The notes under the pieces were generated by a model. The model saw only the letters and a program-made list of their open reading frames with translations. It was not told the origin of the DNA and did no database searches. Below, one piece after another: positions 36,270 through 45,066 of a DNA stretch of 64,000 nt. This DNA comes from Rubrobacter marinus (lineage in GTDB: Bacteria; Actinomycetota; Rubrobacteria; Rubrobacterales; Rubrobacteraceae), in NCBI RefSeq assembly GCF_011492965.1, contig NZ_CP045121.1:2914001-2978000 (forward strand), written 5' to 3'. The translations under genes and the position numbers were made by a program. Numbering within the stretch: position 1 is the first letter of the stretch; each line of letters begins with the position of its first letter.

Positions 36270-39200
36270 CAGGCCGTCTTCCCGGCGGCCCTGGCGAGCG
36301 CCCCGTCGAGGTAGTCGCCGTGGGCGCGCATCGCGTCGCCGAACTCGCGGGAGCCCGCGAAGCCGCGTATGTGCTTTCTGGTGCCGGCGACGAGCTTGCC
36401 CGCCGCCCGGTCGTCGAGGTCGCGCACCTTTATTCCGGAGTCTCCCAAGACCTTCTCTATCCTCCTCAAGACTTCCAGGGTTTCGGCGTCGGAGCCCCTG
36501 CCCTCGTCGCCCGGGGGAAGGGCGCCGTTCCCGCCGCCGCGCGCGCTCCACGTATCGATGCTCGAGGCGAGCCGCTCGAAGTTCTCGTTGGTGACGGCCG
36601 AGAGGACGCGCTCTTGGCCGTGCAGGATCGCGGGGAACGGGGTGTTCTTGCCGCCCGGGATGACGCCGCCGAGCTTGTAGGAGGCGCGGGCCGCCACGCC
36701 GCCCTTCCCGTAGTACTTGGGGTCGCCGATGAGGGAGGCCGCCGCGTCCCAGTGCTTGGCGTAGGCGTCGGGGAAGGCGCTGACCTGCACGGCCTGGGCC
36801 CACTGCCCGAGGCCCACGGCGGTGTTCGGGTACTGCCCCTTGAAGGGCTCGGCGGCGTCGAGGAACTTCCCGAGCGAGTACGCGGGGTCCATGATCTGCT
36901 CTGGCGTCCCCCACCCGGCCGAAGGACGCTGCTGGAAGTAGCCCAGGCTGTCCCGGTCGCCGTAGTCGAGGTTCCGCATCCCCGACTCTTGCAGGGCCGT
37001 CATGACCGGCAGGCGCCCCGGGATGCCGCGGGACACGGCGTTCTTGGCGAACGTCAGCGCCACGGCCTTCTGGTCGCCGGAGAAGTCCCCGCTGACGCCC
37101 CCGCCGCCGCCGATGGTGTCCGGGATCTGCTCGTCGATCCACTCGTACAGGCCGTCGTGCACCATCCCGACGGCGCCGCGACCCGCCTGGCTCATCACGT
37201 ACTCGCCCGAGAAGGCGCCCTTCGCCTTCTCGAATAGGGGCTTCACCAGGCGGTTCCAGCCGGCCTCGAACGCCATCTGGATCGGGTTGGGTATGGAGAA
37301 GCCTCCTCCCCCGCCGCCCCCGCTCGGGTTGGCCTTCGGGGCGTCGGCGAACGCCGTGACGTGGACGTGCCCGGAGTGGTCGAAGCCCGACGTGTCCGGG
37401 CCCCACCCGCCGGCCGTGAGCATCTTGCCGGCCCAGATCAGCCAGTTGAGGTTCCCGCCGAGCTTCTGGATGGCCCAGTCGGCTATCTGGTTGCCTCGCT
37501 CGGTCCCTACGGGGTCCCCCCGAAAACCGCCCCAGAAGTCGACGCTGCGCTCGCGGTAGTAGGGCTGGGCGTACCCGAGTGGGTGCTCGTAGTAGGTGTT
37601 GGTGTAGGCGCCGAACTTGGAGGCGCCCTCCCTCTGGAACGCGTCCATCTCGGGGATGTACGTGTGCATCGTCGGGTACAGCCCGTCGCCCGAGCCGACG
37701 TCCGTGCCCCGGGGCACGAGCCCGCTCCTGGAGCGGGGGGCGGGGAAGCGGGGGCGGGAGTCGCGGTGCTCGCGGGGCCCGTTCGGCGGCGCCTGGCGGA
37801 GCGCGTCGTTCGGGACGACCGAGTGATCGAACCAATCCGCGCCGTGCTGCAGGTACGCGAGCTGCTTGTTGGCGGGACCCCGCTCCGCGGCGAAGATTTC
37901 TCCGCCCATCTGTTCGTTCCACACATGAACCCTCGCGCCGGGGGCGGAGGTGCCGATCCCCCCGGCCGTGCCGCCCTTGGCGAAGGCGGAGACCGAGCCG
38001 CCGGCCACGCCGCCATCCGCGAACTTCGCGCCCCGGACCTTGCCGGCCCAGTCTCCGAGGTTCACCGCGTCGAGGACGCCCGCGATCCCGTCGAGCAGAC
38101 CGTTCCAGACGGATTTGAGGGCGTCGGCGGCGGAGGAGACCGGGTCCGTCAGGAACTTGCCGACCGCCTCCATGATCGGGCCCGTTCCGTCCCTGAGCGC
38201 GCCGAGTGCCGAGAGGGCGTCGTCCTTGAGCTCCGTGGCCCTCGCGACCGCCGAATCCTTCGCCTCGGTCCACCGGGTGGAGATGTTGTCGCGCATCCGC
38301 GAGAAGTAGTCGAGGGCGGCGCCGTCCATCCGGCCCCACAGATCGCCCAGGTAGGCGAGGTTGTTGTCCCACGTCCCGCGACTGGAGGTGTCCGCCCCCG
38401 TCCACGCGTCTACGACCCGCTGCTTTCCGGAGTCGAACCAGCGCAGCGCGAGGCCGTCCATCTCCGTCCACTTCTGGCCGAGGTAAGCGAGGTTGTTGTC
38501 CCACGTCCCCCTGCTCGACGTGTCGGCTCCGGTCCAGGCGGCCACGACCCTGTTCTTCGCGGAGTCGAACCACCGGAGGGCGAGGCCGTCCATCTCGCCC
38601 CACTTGGTCCCGAGGTACGCCAGGTTGTTGTCCCAGGTGCCCCTCGAGGAGGTGTCGGCGCCTGTCCACGCGGAGGTGACGCGCCCGGCGATGGAGGTGA
38701 ACCAGGTGAGGGCGAGCCCGTCCATCGAGGTCCAGGTCGCCACGAGCCACTCCGGCACCGGGGTCCAAAGCGCGATCGCCCGCGAGAGGACCGGGTTTCC
38801 CTCGGTAGGGGCGCCCAGGATGGCGTCCGTGAGGGTCTTCTCCGGCACGAGACCCGCGAGCCACTCCGTCGCCCCGACCCACCAGCCCGTGAGCTTGGAG
38901 GTGATGGGGTTTTCGCCCTCTCCCGCCCTGCCCATCAGGACGTCTAGGACCGTGGGGCCGGCCGGGACGAGGCCCGCGAGCCACTCGTTCGCGCCAGTCC
39001 ACCAGAGGGCGAGCTTCGACGTGATCGGGTTCTCGCCCTCTTCCGCGCGCCCCATGAGGACGTCCAAGACGGACGGGCCGGTGGGCACGAGGCCGGCCAC
39101 GAATTCGTTGGCCCCCGTCCACCACAGCGCCAGCTTGGAGGTGATGGGGTTCTCCTCGGCGGAGGCCTGCCCCATCAACACGTCCAGGACGGTCGGGCCC

Positions 39201-42200
39201 GTCGGCACCAACCCCGCGACGAACTCGTTCGCCCCGACCCACCACGCCGAGAGCTTCGACGTGATCGGGTTTTCCTCGGCGTTCGCGCTGCCCATGAGGA
39301 CGTCGAGGACCGACGGACCCGTCGGCACGAGCCCGGCGACGAACTCCTGGGCGCCGAGCCACCAGCCCGAGAGGGCCTTTGTGATCGGGTTCTCGTCCGT
39401 GTCCGCCTTGCCGAGCAGCACGTCGAGGACGGACGGGCCGGTGGGCACGAGGCCGTCTACGAAGGCCGACGCGCCGTCCCAGATCGCCTGGAGGTTCGGC
39501 ACGATGGAGGGGTCGTCCTTGCCCACCCCGGTCCACTTGTCGAGGAGGCTCTCCTTCGGCGAGTGGTTCGCGATCCAGTCCGTCGCGGCCTGCGTGAGGT
39601 CGTCGAAGGCCGCGAATACGTGCCCCACGATGGGGACGGCGTCCATGCCGGCGCGCACCCCGTCGAAGAACGCGACGCCCGTGCGGTTTCCGGACTCCTT
39701 CGACTTCTCGTAGGCGCCCTTCGCCGCCTCCATGTCGAAGAAGACCGCGACCCCGATCGCGATCGCGCCGATCGCCGCGAGCGGCAGCAGCGGGGCGAGC
39801 ATCGCCCAGGCCCCGGAGGCCGCGGCCCACATGCCCGGAGCGGCGCCCCACGCCGCAACCGCGATCTTGCCGAGGTTTAGGGCGGCGCCCGAGGCGTAGA
39901 ACGCGGTTGCCGCGAGGGAGCCCCCGTTCAAGCCGAGGACCGCGGCTACGCCCGCGACCGCCACCAATTCGTGCGCGGCGTCCTTCGCGGAGGGGCTCAG
40001 GTTGTTGAATTTTTCCGCCAGGAAGCCCACGCCGTCGATTACGGCGACCAGGGTGTCCGACGAGCCGACGAAGTTGCCGAAAAACTCGGAAACCGGTCCG
40101 ACGTTACGGGATATGGCCGGGGCCAGCTCCTCGAACGCCTCGACAAGCACGTCCCCGACGACGGGCACGACGGTCTTTAGGGAATCCATGAGCTCGAGCA
40201 GCGTCGAGTCGCCGGTGTCCGGGTTCGTGGCGGCGAGGACCGCGTCCGCGACCCGGAAAAACTCGGTGTACAGGACGCCCGCGATGTCTGCGGCGGAATC
40301 GAGGACCGGGGTCAGGCGCTCCACGTTGCCCGTCAGCCCGGAGCTCGAGTCCGTAGCCGAGCGGAAGTTCTCGGCCATGGCCCCGAGCCCGCCCATCGCC
40401 GTGTCCACGAGGCCGGAGTCCTCGAGCGCGACCCCGAGGCCGTACAGCCCGACCCCGAGGTCCGAGACGACCCCCCAGAGCTGCCCGGCGCGGTCGTAGA
40501 GCCCCGCGAACGCGGCGTCCGTGGCCGCGACCCCCTCGGTCGAGGTCGTCCACCCCTCGAATGTCGACAGGAGCCCCGCGACGATGCCCAGCAGGTCCAT
40601 GCCGTAGGGGGCCGCGACGGACAGGGCCGTGGCGAGCGCTATGCCGAGGTCCCCGGCCGCGGAGGAGGCGAGGTAGGTCGCCTCGGGCACGTAGTCGAGG
40701 ATGCTTTGTATCGCCGTCGCGGGGATCGGCTGCTGGAGCTTGGAGGCGAACTGGTCGAAGCCCCGGCCGAGCTCCCCCATCGCGGCGTAGGACGCGGCGC
40801 CGAGGGCGGGGAGGTAGTTGTCGGCGAGGTCGAGTATGCGGACCCCGAGCAGGGCCGCCCGGTCCATCGAGGGCTCGAAGGAGGAGGCGGCGTCGGCCTT
40901 GAAGAGCATGAAGCGGTCGTAGAGGGCCTTCTGGGCGGCGGTGAGGGCGACGGTCTTTTCGGCGGCAGAGGCCTGCGCGGCCCCCAGGGCTTCCGCCGCG
41001 CGCGAAGCGGCGATCTGAGCCTGGGTTACGGCGTCCTGCGCCTCCTGGAGCTGCCGGTCCCCCTGGGCCTTCGTGCGCTGCCAAGCCTTGTACTGGTCGG
41101 ACTCGGCCTGGCGGGCCTCCCGTATCTGCTGGGCGCCTTGCTCCTGTGTGCGACGGTAAGACTCGAAGGCGGCGCGCTCGGCCTCCCTCTGGCCCGCGAC
41201 CTGTTGGGCCCCGTCGATCTGCGTGCGGCGAAGCTCCTCTTCGGCCCGCTGTACGCCCTCGCTGGCCCCCTCGACTCCGCGGTACGCCTGCTCGTGGTTC
41301 TTGAAAGCGGACTGCAGCTCGGTGGAGCCCTGCTCGCGGGCGGCCCTGGTCTGCTCCTCCTGGCGCTGGAGGTCGAGCTCGGCCCGCTGCATCGCGCGCA
41401 GGGAATCCGTTGCCTCCTCGGAGTTGGCCCCGTACTTCGCGACGTCTTCGTTGTACTGGCGCGTCGCGTCTCCGAGCCGGTCCCGGGCGTCGGCGAGATC
41501 GAGGGTGGCGTACGCCTGGTTCCTCGGCTCGGCCGCCATCGCGGCGTTGAGCTCGCGCTGGGCGAAGTAGAGGTCGCGGGTGGCGAGGGTGAGGCCTTCC
41601 CGTTCGGAATCGAGCTGCCTCGCCGCGTCGGAGGTCGCCCGCGACGCTTGCTCCTCGACCTGGACCGTCTTTTCGCGCGTGGAGACGTACTCGTCCCAAG
41701 CGTCCGCCGTCTGCTGGGCGACCTGCCGCACGGTCTGGCCGGTCTTCTGCTGCTGGCGCTCGTAGCTTTCCCAGGCGTCGGCGGTCTGCTGTGCAACGTC
41801 CTGCTCGGTCTGCGCCCGCTGCGCGACGGCCCGATCGACGCCGCGATTCGCGTCCGCGTACTGCTGGGCCGCCGCCGCTCCCGCCTGCGAGGCCGCGCCG
41901 GACGATTCGAGCCCGGAGTGGTACTCGGTCAGCTTGCCGACGAGGGCGGATACGGGACCCCCTACCAGCGCCATGGAGGCGCCGAGGACGCCCATCGCCC
42001 CGGCCCCGGCCACGGCCGCGCCGGTGAGCCCGGAGCCGATTCCGACCGCGAGGGCCGCCACGCCCGCGCCCGCCGCGGCGGCGACGGGGACGATCCCGCC
42101 TACCCCTGCGACGAGGGTGGGGATCGAGGCGACGCTCGCGATGGCCCCGAGCGCCCGAATCTTGTCGCCCAGAGCCGTGATGTGGCTGCCGGCCATCGAC

Positions 42201-43162
42201 GCCGAGGAGGCGTCGAAGTTGAACCGGACGGTGCGCCCGTCGGTCCTGTCGGCCTGGGCGTTCAGCGCGGCCAGTTCGGCCGCGGAGGAGGCCGCGCCCC
42301 TCACGTCCGTCTCCATGGCGAGCGTGCGGCCGTCGACGCGAGACGCGACGCCCTCGATGTTGTGCAGGCTCCCGATGACGGCCTGGGCGCCCTGAAGCGT
42401 CGTTTTGAGCGTAACCGTGCCGCCGTCGATGCGGTCGGCGGTCGCGTCGAGGAGCCCGAGCTGGGCCATGACCCCGGCCATGCCGGTGGCCTCGGAGTGG
42501 ACGCGCACCGAGTGGCCCCAGCGCCGGTTCACGGCATCGGCCTTCTGGTCTAGCCCGGTCAGCGCCGCCTGCGTCGCGGGGAAGCCCGAGGTCTCGGCGT
42601 GGACGCGGAAGACCGCCCCGTTGGCCGCATCGGCCCGAACCGAAGCAAGGACGCCGGGGATGCCGGAGACGCCGGAGAGGACGCCCCGCACACGAAACGT
42701 CGCCCCGTTGTGGGCGTCCGTCCTGATGCGCGAGAAGGCCCCGGAAGCGCCGGAGAGGCCCCGCTGGTCGAGGCGGGTGCGGAAGACCGCCCCGTCTGCA
42801 GCGTCGCGCCTGATGGACGAGAAGACCCCCTGCGCGTCCCTCAGGCCCCGGACGTCCCCCCGGACTTCGAACTCGGCGCCCCTCTTGGCGTCCTGCCTTA
42901 CGTCGGATAAGGTCCGCCTCACGCCGGCGAGCGCCGAGACGTTCGCCCCTACCCTGAACTCGGCGCCCTTCTTCGCCTCCGCGCGCGCCTCGCGCATGGT
43001 CTTCGAGATGGAGGAGAAGGCGGTCCGGACCCGGGACGCCGAGCGGTGCGCCCGATCGCCGACGGACTCGACCTCGTCCGAGAGGTCCCCGACGGCCTTG
43101 GAGGCGGCCTTGGTGCCGCGGTCCTTGAACATCGTGCTGATGACGACGCTCAGGCGCTCCAT
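36269..43162 (-). CDS. Tape measure protein with transglycosylase-like and M15-like domains
   Basis: 2297 residues from ATG 43162; an almost perfect AGGAGGTGAT lies 17 bases upstream, so a non-ATG start nearer to it is possible. N-terminal 350 residues are tandem approximately 30-residue repeats (RRDAADGAVFRTRLDQRGLS-type). A Gly/Ala-rich membrane-like part and a coiled-coil region (Gln/Ala/Glu-rich) follow. Residues about 1240-1445 are five 40-residue repeats and about 1500-1640 three 44-residue repeats. Near the C terminus are a DHSGHVHV-containing M15-like region and a lysozyme-like domain (TALQESGMRNLDYG, SLGYFQQRP, QWAQAVQ). It sets tail length and probably opens the wall during DNA injection. 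Confidence 0.92.
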   Translation of the reverse strand: MERLSVVISTMFKDRGTKAASKAVGDLSDEVESVGDRAHRSASRVRTAFSSISKTMREARAEAKKGAEFRVGANVSALAGVRRTLSDVRQDAKRGAEFEVRGDVRGLRDAQGVFSSIRRDAADGAVFRTRLDQRGLSGASGAFSRIRTDAHNGATFRVRGVLSGVSGIPGVLASVRADAANGAVFRVHAETSGFPATQAALTGLDQKADAVNRRWGHSVRVHSEATGMAGVMAQLGLLDATADRIDGGTVTLKTTLQGAQAVIGSLHNIEGVASRVDGRTLAMETDVRGAASSAAELAALNAQADRTDGRTVRFNFDASSASMAGSHITALGDKIRALGAIASVASIPTLVAGVGGIVPVAAAAGAGVAALAVGIGSGLTGAAVAGAGAMGVLGASMALVGGPVSALVGKLTEYHSGLESSGAASQAGAAAAQQYADANRGVDRAVAQRAQTEQDVAQQTADAWESYERQQQKTGQTVRQVAQQTADAWDEYVSTREKTVQVEEQASRATSDAARQLDSEREGLTLATRDLYFAQRELNAAMAAEPRNQAYATLDLADARDRLGDATRQYNEDVAKYGANSEEATDSLRAMQRAELDLQRQEEQTRAAREQGSTELQSAFKNHEQAYRGVEGASEGVQRAEEELRRTQIDGAQQVAGQREAERAAFESYRRTQEQGAQQIREARQAESDQYKAWQRTKAQGDRQLQEAQDAVTQAQIAASRAAEALGAAQASAAEKTVALTAAQKALYDRFMLFKADAASSFEPSMDRAALLGVRILDLADNYLPALGAASYAAMGELGRGFDQFASKLQQPIPATAIQSILDYVPEATYLASSAAGDLGIALATALSVAAPYGMDLLGIVAGLLSTFEGWTTSTEGVAATDAAFAGLYDRAGQLWGVVSDLGVGLYGLGVALEDSGLVDTAMGGLGAMAENFRSATDSSSGLTGNVERLTPVLDSAADIAGVLYTEFFRVADAVLAATNPDTGDSTLLELMDSLKTVVPVVGDVLVEAFEELAPAISRNVGPVSEFFGNFVGSSDTLVAVIDGVGFLAEKFNNLSPSAKDAAHELVAVAGVAAVLGLNGGSLAATAFYASGAALNLGKIAVAAWGAAPGMWAAASGAWAMLAPLLPLAAIGAIAIGVAVFFDMEAAKGAYEKSKESGNRTGVAFFDGVRAGMDAVPIVGHVFAAFDDLTQAATDWIANHSPKESLLDKWTGVGKDDPSIVPNLQAIWDGASAFVDGLVPTGPSVLDVLLGKADTDENPITKALSGWWLGAQEFVAGLVPTGPSVLDVLMGSANAEENPITSKLSAWWVGANEFVAGLVPTGPTVLDVLMGQASAEENPITSKLALWWTGANEFVAGLVPTGPSVLDVLMGRAEEGENPITSKLALWWTGANEWLAGLVPAGPTVLDVLMGRAGEGENPITSKLTGWWVGATEWLAGLVPEKTLTDAILGAPTEGNPVLSRAIALWTPVPEWLVATWTSMDGLALTWFTSIAGRVTSAWTGADTSSRGTWDNNLAYLGTKWGEMDGLALRWFDSAKNRVVAAWTGADTSSRGTWDNNLAYLGQKWTEMDGLALRWFDSGKQRVVDAWTGADTSSRGTWDNNLAYLGDLWGRMDGAALDYFSRMRDNISTRWTEAKDSAVARATELKDDALSALGALRDGTGPIMEAVGKFLTDPVSSAADALKSVWNGLLDGIAGVLDAVNLGDWAGKVRGAKFADGGVAGGSVSAFAKGGTAGGIGTSAPGARVHVWNEQMGGEIFAAERGPANKQLAYLQHGADWFDHSVVPNDALRQAPPNGPREHRDSRPRFPAPRSRSGLVPRGTDVGSGDGLYPTMHTYIPEMDAFQREGASKFGAYTNTYYEHPLGYAQPYYRERSVDFWGGFRGDPVGTERGNQIADWAIQKLGGNLNWLIWAGKMLTAGGWGPDTSGFDHSGHVHVTAFADAPKANPSGGGGGGGFSIPNPIQMAFEAGWNRLVKPLFEKAKGAFSGEYVMSQAGRGAVGMVHDGLYEWIDEQIPDTIGGGGGVSGDFSGDQKAVALTFAKNAVSRGIPGRLPVMTALQESGMRNLDYGDRDSLGYFQQRPSAGWGTPEQIMDPAYSLGKFLDAAEPFKGQYPNTAVGLGQWAQAVQVSAFPDAYAKHWDAAASLIGDPKYYGKGGVAARASYKLGGVIPGGKNTPFPAILHGQERVLSAVTNENFERLASSIDTWSARGGGNGALPPGDEGRGSDAETLEVLRRIEKVLGDSGIKVRDLDDRAAGKLVAGTRKHIRGFAGSREFGDAMRAHGDYLDGALARAAGKTA
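38270..38665 (-). repeat. Three tandem 132-bp repeats inside the tape measure gene
   Basis: Each unit encodes 44 residues with TGADTSSRGTWDNNLAYLG and KWxEMDGLALRWFDS. A partial fourth unit lies on each side. Different from the 120-bp block next to it but of similar length and Trp content. Confidence 0.8.
38840..39439 (-). repeat. Five tandem 120-bp repeats inside the tape measure gene
   Basis: Each unit encodes 40 residues of the form GPSVLDVLMGxAxxENPITSKLxxWWxGANEFVAGLVPT. A sixth, degenerate unit (LTDAILGAPTEGNPVLSRAI) follows. Fixed length with conserved Trp pairs fits a ruler repeat whose copy number sets tail length. Confidence 0.85.
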
Positions 43163-43290
43163 CTCGGTCGCCAGGGGAATCACCTCCTCTCGAAGAAGGG
43201 CGCGCGCAAGGGGACGCTCGTAAGCGGCCCCGGCGGGGTTCGTCGTTCGCCGATGGCGGGGGGATCCCGGCCCGTGCTAAGTTGGCGGCC

Positions 43291-43674
43291 ATGAGGACCG
43301 AGCTGGTGGTCAGGGCCGGGAAACAAGAGGCGCAGGAAGCGGTCGCCCGCTTCTTCGAAGGACGGAAGGACCTGTACCACGGGGTACGCGGTCCCCTGCG
43401 TCTGACGGATTACCGCGCCGTGGAGGCCAAGGTGAACGTGAAGCACGCGCGGTTCGCCGGCTGGCGCGCGGCCGCGGGCGTGGTCGCCGGGCTGGTCGCC
43501 CTTCCCACGATGGAGACCGTCACGGGGGACCCGAGCATAGAGGTCGTCGCCAAGAGCACCGAGCCCGGCATCGTCCGGCTCAGGATCTCCACGAAGGACG
43601 GGGTAAAGCCCGAGGCCGTGGAACCCCTCCTGGGTTGGCTACGCGACGAGCTCGGCGCGACCGAACCGCTCTAG
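43291..43674 (+). CDS. Plus-strand hypothetical gene inside the late tail operon
   Basis: 127 residues from ATG 43291. Balanced composition and strand/helix pattern (MRTELVVRAGKQEAQEAVAR, IEVVAKSTEPGIVRLRIS) argue for a real protein; a short hydrophobic segment AAAGVVAGLVALP is central. Its stop shares a CTAG with the convergent tail chaperone gene. Opposite direction to all surrounding genes suggests a lysogen-expressed moron between chaperone and tape measure. No family recognised, no strong ribosome site. Confidence 0.58.
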   Translation: MRTELVVRAGKQEAQEAVARFFEGRKDLYHGVRGPLRLTDYRAVEAKVNVKHARFAGWRAAAGVVAGLVALPTMETVTGDPSIEVVAKSTEPGIVRLRISTKDGVKPEAVEPLLGWLRDELGATEPL

Positions 43675-44081
43675 GAGGGCGGGGGCACGGGGACCGGTCT
43701 CGCCCTCCCTTCGGTCCTCTGGCGCAGCTTAAGCGGCACGGGGAGCCTCGCCGCGCGCTCCTGGGCCTCGCGCTGCTTTTCGCGGGTCTCCTCCGGGCCG
43801 AGCGCCTTTGGGGCTTTGCGCCGCGCCCAGAGCTTCCTCGCGTCCACGTGCTTGTTCCTCGGGCGCTGAGAGTTGACCGCGACGGCCGTGAAGTGGGCCC
43901 ACATCTGGCCCATGAGGTCGTGGCGGTAGTCGAAGCCCTCGATCCACAGGACGACCTCGGCGGGGCTCATGTCCCAGAACTCGTCCGGCTTGAGCCCCGC
44001 GCGTATGGCCTGCTCCAGAAAGCCCGACCACGTGAACCTTAGGCGGGCGGCTCCTTCTCCTTCTCCTTCTTCCCTTTTGGG
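43671..44081 (-). CDS. Tail assembly chaperone, frameshift extension (lambda T-like)
   Basis: This reading frame is entered by a -1 shift at 44075-44081 and is open without stops: after the shift it reads REEGEGEGAARL, then RFTWSGFLEQAIRAGLKPDE and FWDMSPAEVVLWIEG, a classic T-part domain, then a basic tail to 43671. The ATG at 43970 is internal to that domain and would cut off its conserved start, so independent initiation is unlikely. The fusion product would be about 250 residues. Confidence 0.82.
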   Translation of the reverse strand, partial: PKREEGEGEGAARLRFTWSGFLEQAIRAGLKPDEFWDMSPAEVVLWIEGFDYRHDLMGQMWAHFTAVAVNSQRPRNKHVDARKLWARRKAPKALGPEETREKQREAQERAARLPVPLKLRQRTEGRARPVPVPPPS

Positions 44082-44428
44082 GCCCCGACCGGCTTGTCCT
44101 GGTCCTCGTCCTCGGCCCCCGGCTGGCCGGCGCTGTAGGCTTCGGTGCAGATCCGGAAGACCTTCTGGAAGTCGTCCATGTCGTCCATGATGTCGTTGAC
44201 CTGGGGCAGGCTGCGGAGCTCCTGGCGGTGGTGCTTGCGGGTGCCCGCCCAGATCAGCGCGCGGAGGATCCTGAAGCCGACGCGGCCGCCCGCGAACTTC
44301 CGCTCGATCTCGGAGGCCTCCATGTCGAGGACGTCCTCGAGCTCGCAGTACGAGCTCGTCGTGAACTTGAGCGTGAACTGCTTGTCGCCGAGCTTGAGGG
44401 CGCGCTCGCCCCTCTCCTGGTTCGCCAA
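44039..44428 (-). CDS. Tail assembly chaperone, upstream product (lambda G-like)
   Basis: 129 residues from TTG 44428, with AGGAGG four bases upstream. Helical domain KQFTLKFTTSSYCELEDVLD, IERKFAGGRVGFRILRALIW, and a charged, Lys/Glu-rich C terminus (KGKKEKEKEPPA). Context between major tail protein and tape measure is invariant for this role. Near its end a slippery CCCAAAA lets some ribosomes move to the -1 frame and make a longer G-T type product. It coats the tape measure during tail assembly. Confidence 0.83.
   Translation of the reverse strand: MANQERGERALKLGDKQFTLKFTTSSYCELEDVLDMEASEIERKFAGGRVGFRILRALIWAGTRKHHRQELRSLPQVNDIMDDMDDFQKVFRICTEAYSAGQPGAEDEDQDKPVGAPKGKKEKEKEPPA
44075..44081 (-). 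other. Programmed -1 frameshift site CCCAAAA
   Basis: On the minus strand the heptamer C CCA AAA (zero frame GCC CCA AAA GGG) fits the X XXY YYZ rule exactly. It is 13 codons before the zero-frame stop, and the -1 frame joins the T-like domain with no stop in between. A GGGGCCCC stretch just upstream and GA-rich sequence downstream (internal Shine-Dalgarno-like AGAAGGAGAAGGAG) could modulate slippage. Confidence 0.83.
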
Positions 44429-44502
44429 GATGCCTCCTAGGAAAGACGGGGCGTCCGCCTTCTGCGGCGGACGCCCGTAGTGAACGTCGGTTTCGTCGTC
44501 GG

Positions 44503-44976
44503 TTACGGGGCGGCGGGCGCGGCCGGCGGCACCCTCAGCGTCAGGGGCTCGTTGAGCGTGACCTCCATCTCCCACGTGGCGGCGTCGTTGTCCGGCGCCT
44601 CCTTGGACATCGAGAGGATGTAGCCCTCGGCCTCGTAGACTTCGTCGTCGGAGCCGTCCGCGGCGGCGCCCGGGTAGGTCGAGACCTCCTGGACGTAGAC
44701 GGGGAGGCGGTCCTGGTAGGACTGGCGCAGCTTCTGGTGCGTCTGGTTCGTGGTGCCGGGCTTGAGGACGCGCAGGGACAGGGAGATCGTCCCCTCCTCG
44801 CGCCCGGGCAGGGTCATGGCGTGGTCGCTCCCCTTGTGGGAGACGTCGATGCCCTCGCGGGAGGACTCGTGGGAGTACTCGGTCTGGTACGCCACCGGCT
44901 GGTAGTCCGGGGCGGCCTCGGTGCCGACGTTCACGGTCATGATGATGTCGTTGCCGACCATGGCTTCGGTTGCCAC
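44503..44976 (-). CDS. Major tail (tube) protein
   Basis: 157 residues from GTG 44976. Beta-rich, starts MATEAMVGNDIIMTVNVG, contains the typical segments DVSHKGSDHAMTLPGREEGT and ISLSLRVLKP of TP901-1/phi-13 type tube proteins and a helix THQKLRQSYQDRLP. Alternative start ATG 44961. Followed by the tail chaperones, preceded by the tail terminator, the usual order. Confidence 0.87.
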   Translation of the reverse strand: MATEAMVGNDIIMTVNVGTEAAPDYQPVAYQTEYSHESSREGIDVSHKGSDHAMTLPGREEGTISLSLRVLKPGTTNQTHQKLRQSYQDRLPVYVQEVSTYPGAAADGSDDEVYEAEGYILSMSKEAPDNDAATWEMEVTLNEPLTLRVPPAAPAAP

Positions 44977-45066
44977 GTGCTCACTTCCTTTCTTCGCTCG
45001 TGTTTCGGGCACGGAGAAGGCCGCTCCGTGCGGAACGGCCGGGTTGATGCTTGCGTCGTCGTCGCT

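Larger units (their letters stand above)
35490..36280. repeat. Diverged direct duplication of a gene start flanking an HNH gene
   Basis: Bases about 35490-35600 and 36165-36275 are direct repeats of roughly 100 bp with about 70 percent identity. Both encode the same start: MAVVSVKNHEDYLRSSVSP versus MAVVSVRNHEDYLRSEASP, and the same TGATG overlap with an upstream stop. Similarity ends at FLTPxN in both. The HNH gene lies between them on the opposite strand. Confidence 0.8.

Noticed and set aside
38270..39439. CRISPR array
   Set aside because: The repeats are contiguous, 120 or 132 bp, coding, and have no spacers.
35592..39851. 1419-codon open frame across tape measure and HNH
   Set aside because: Arg/Gly-rich shadow of the tape measure; only the 36 codons after 36269 resemble a real gene start.
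40104..43292. 1062-codon open frame in the tape measure region
   Set aside because: Shadow frame; composition dominated by Arg, Gly, Pro and Ala, no domains.
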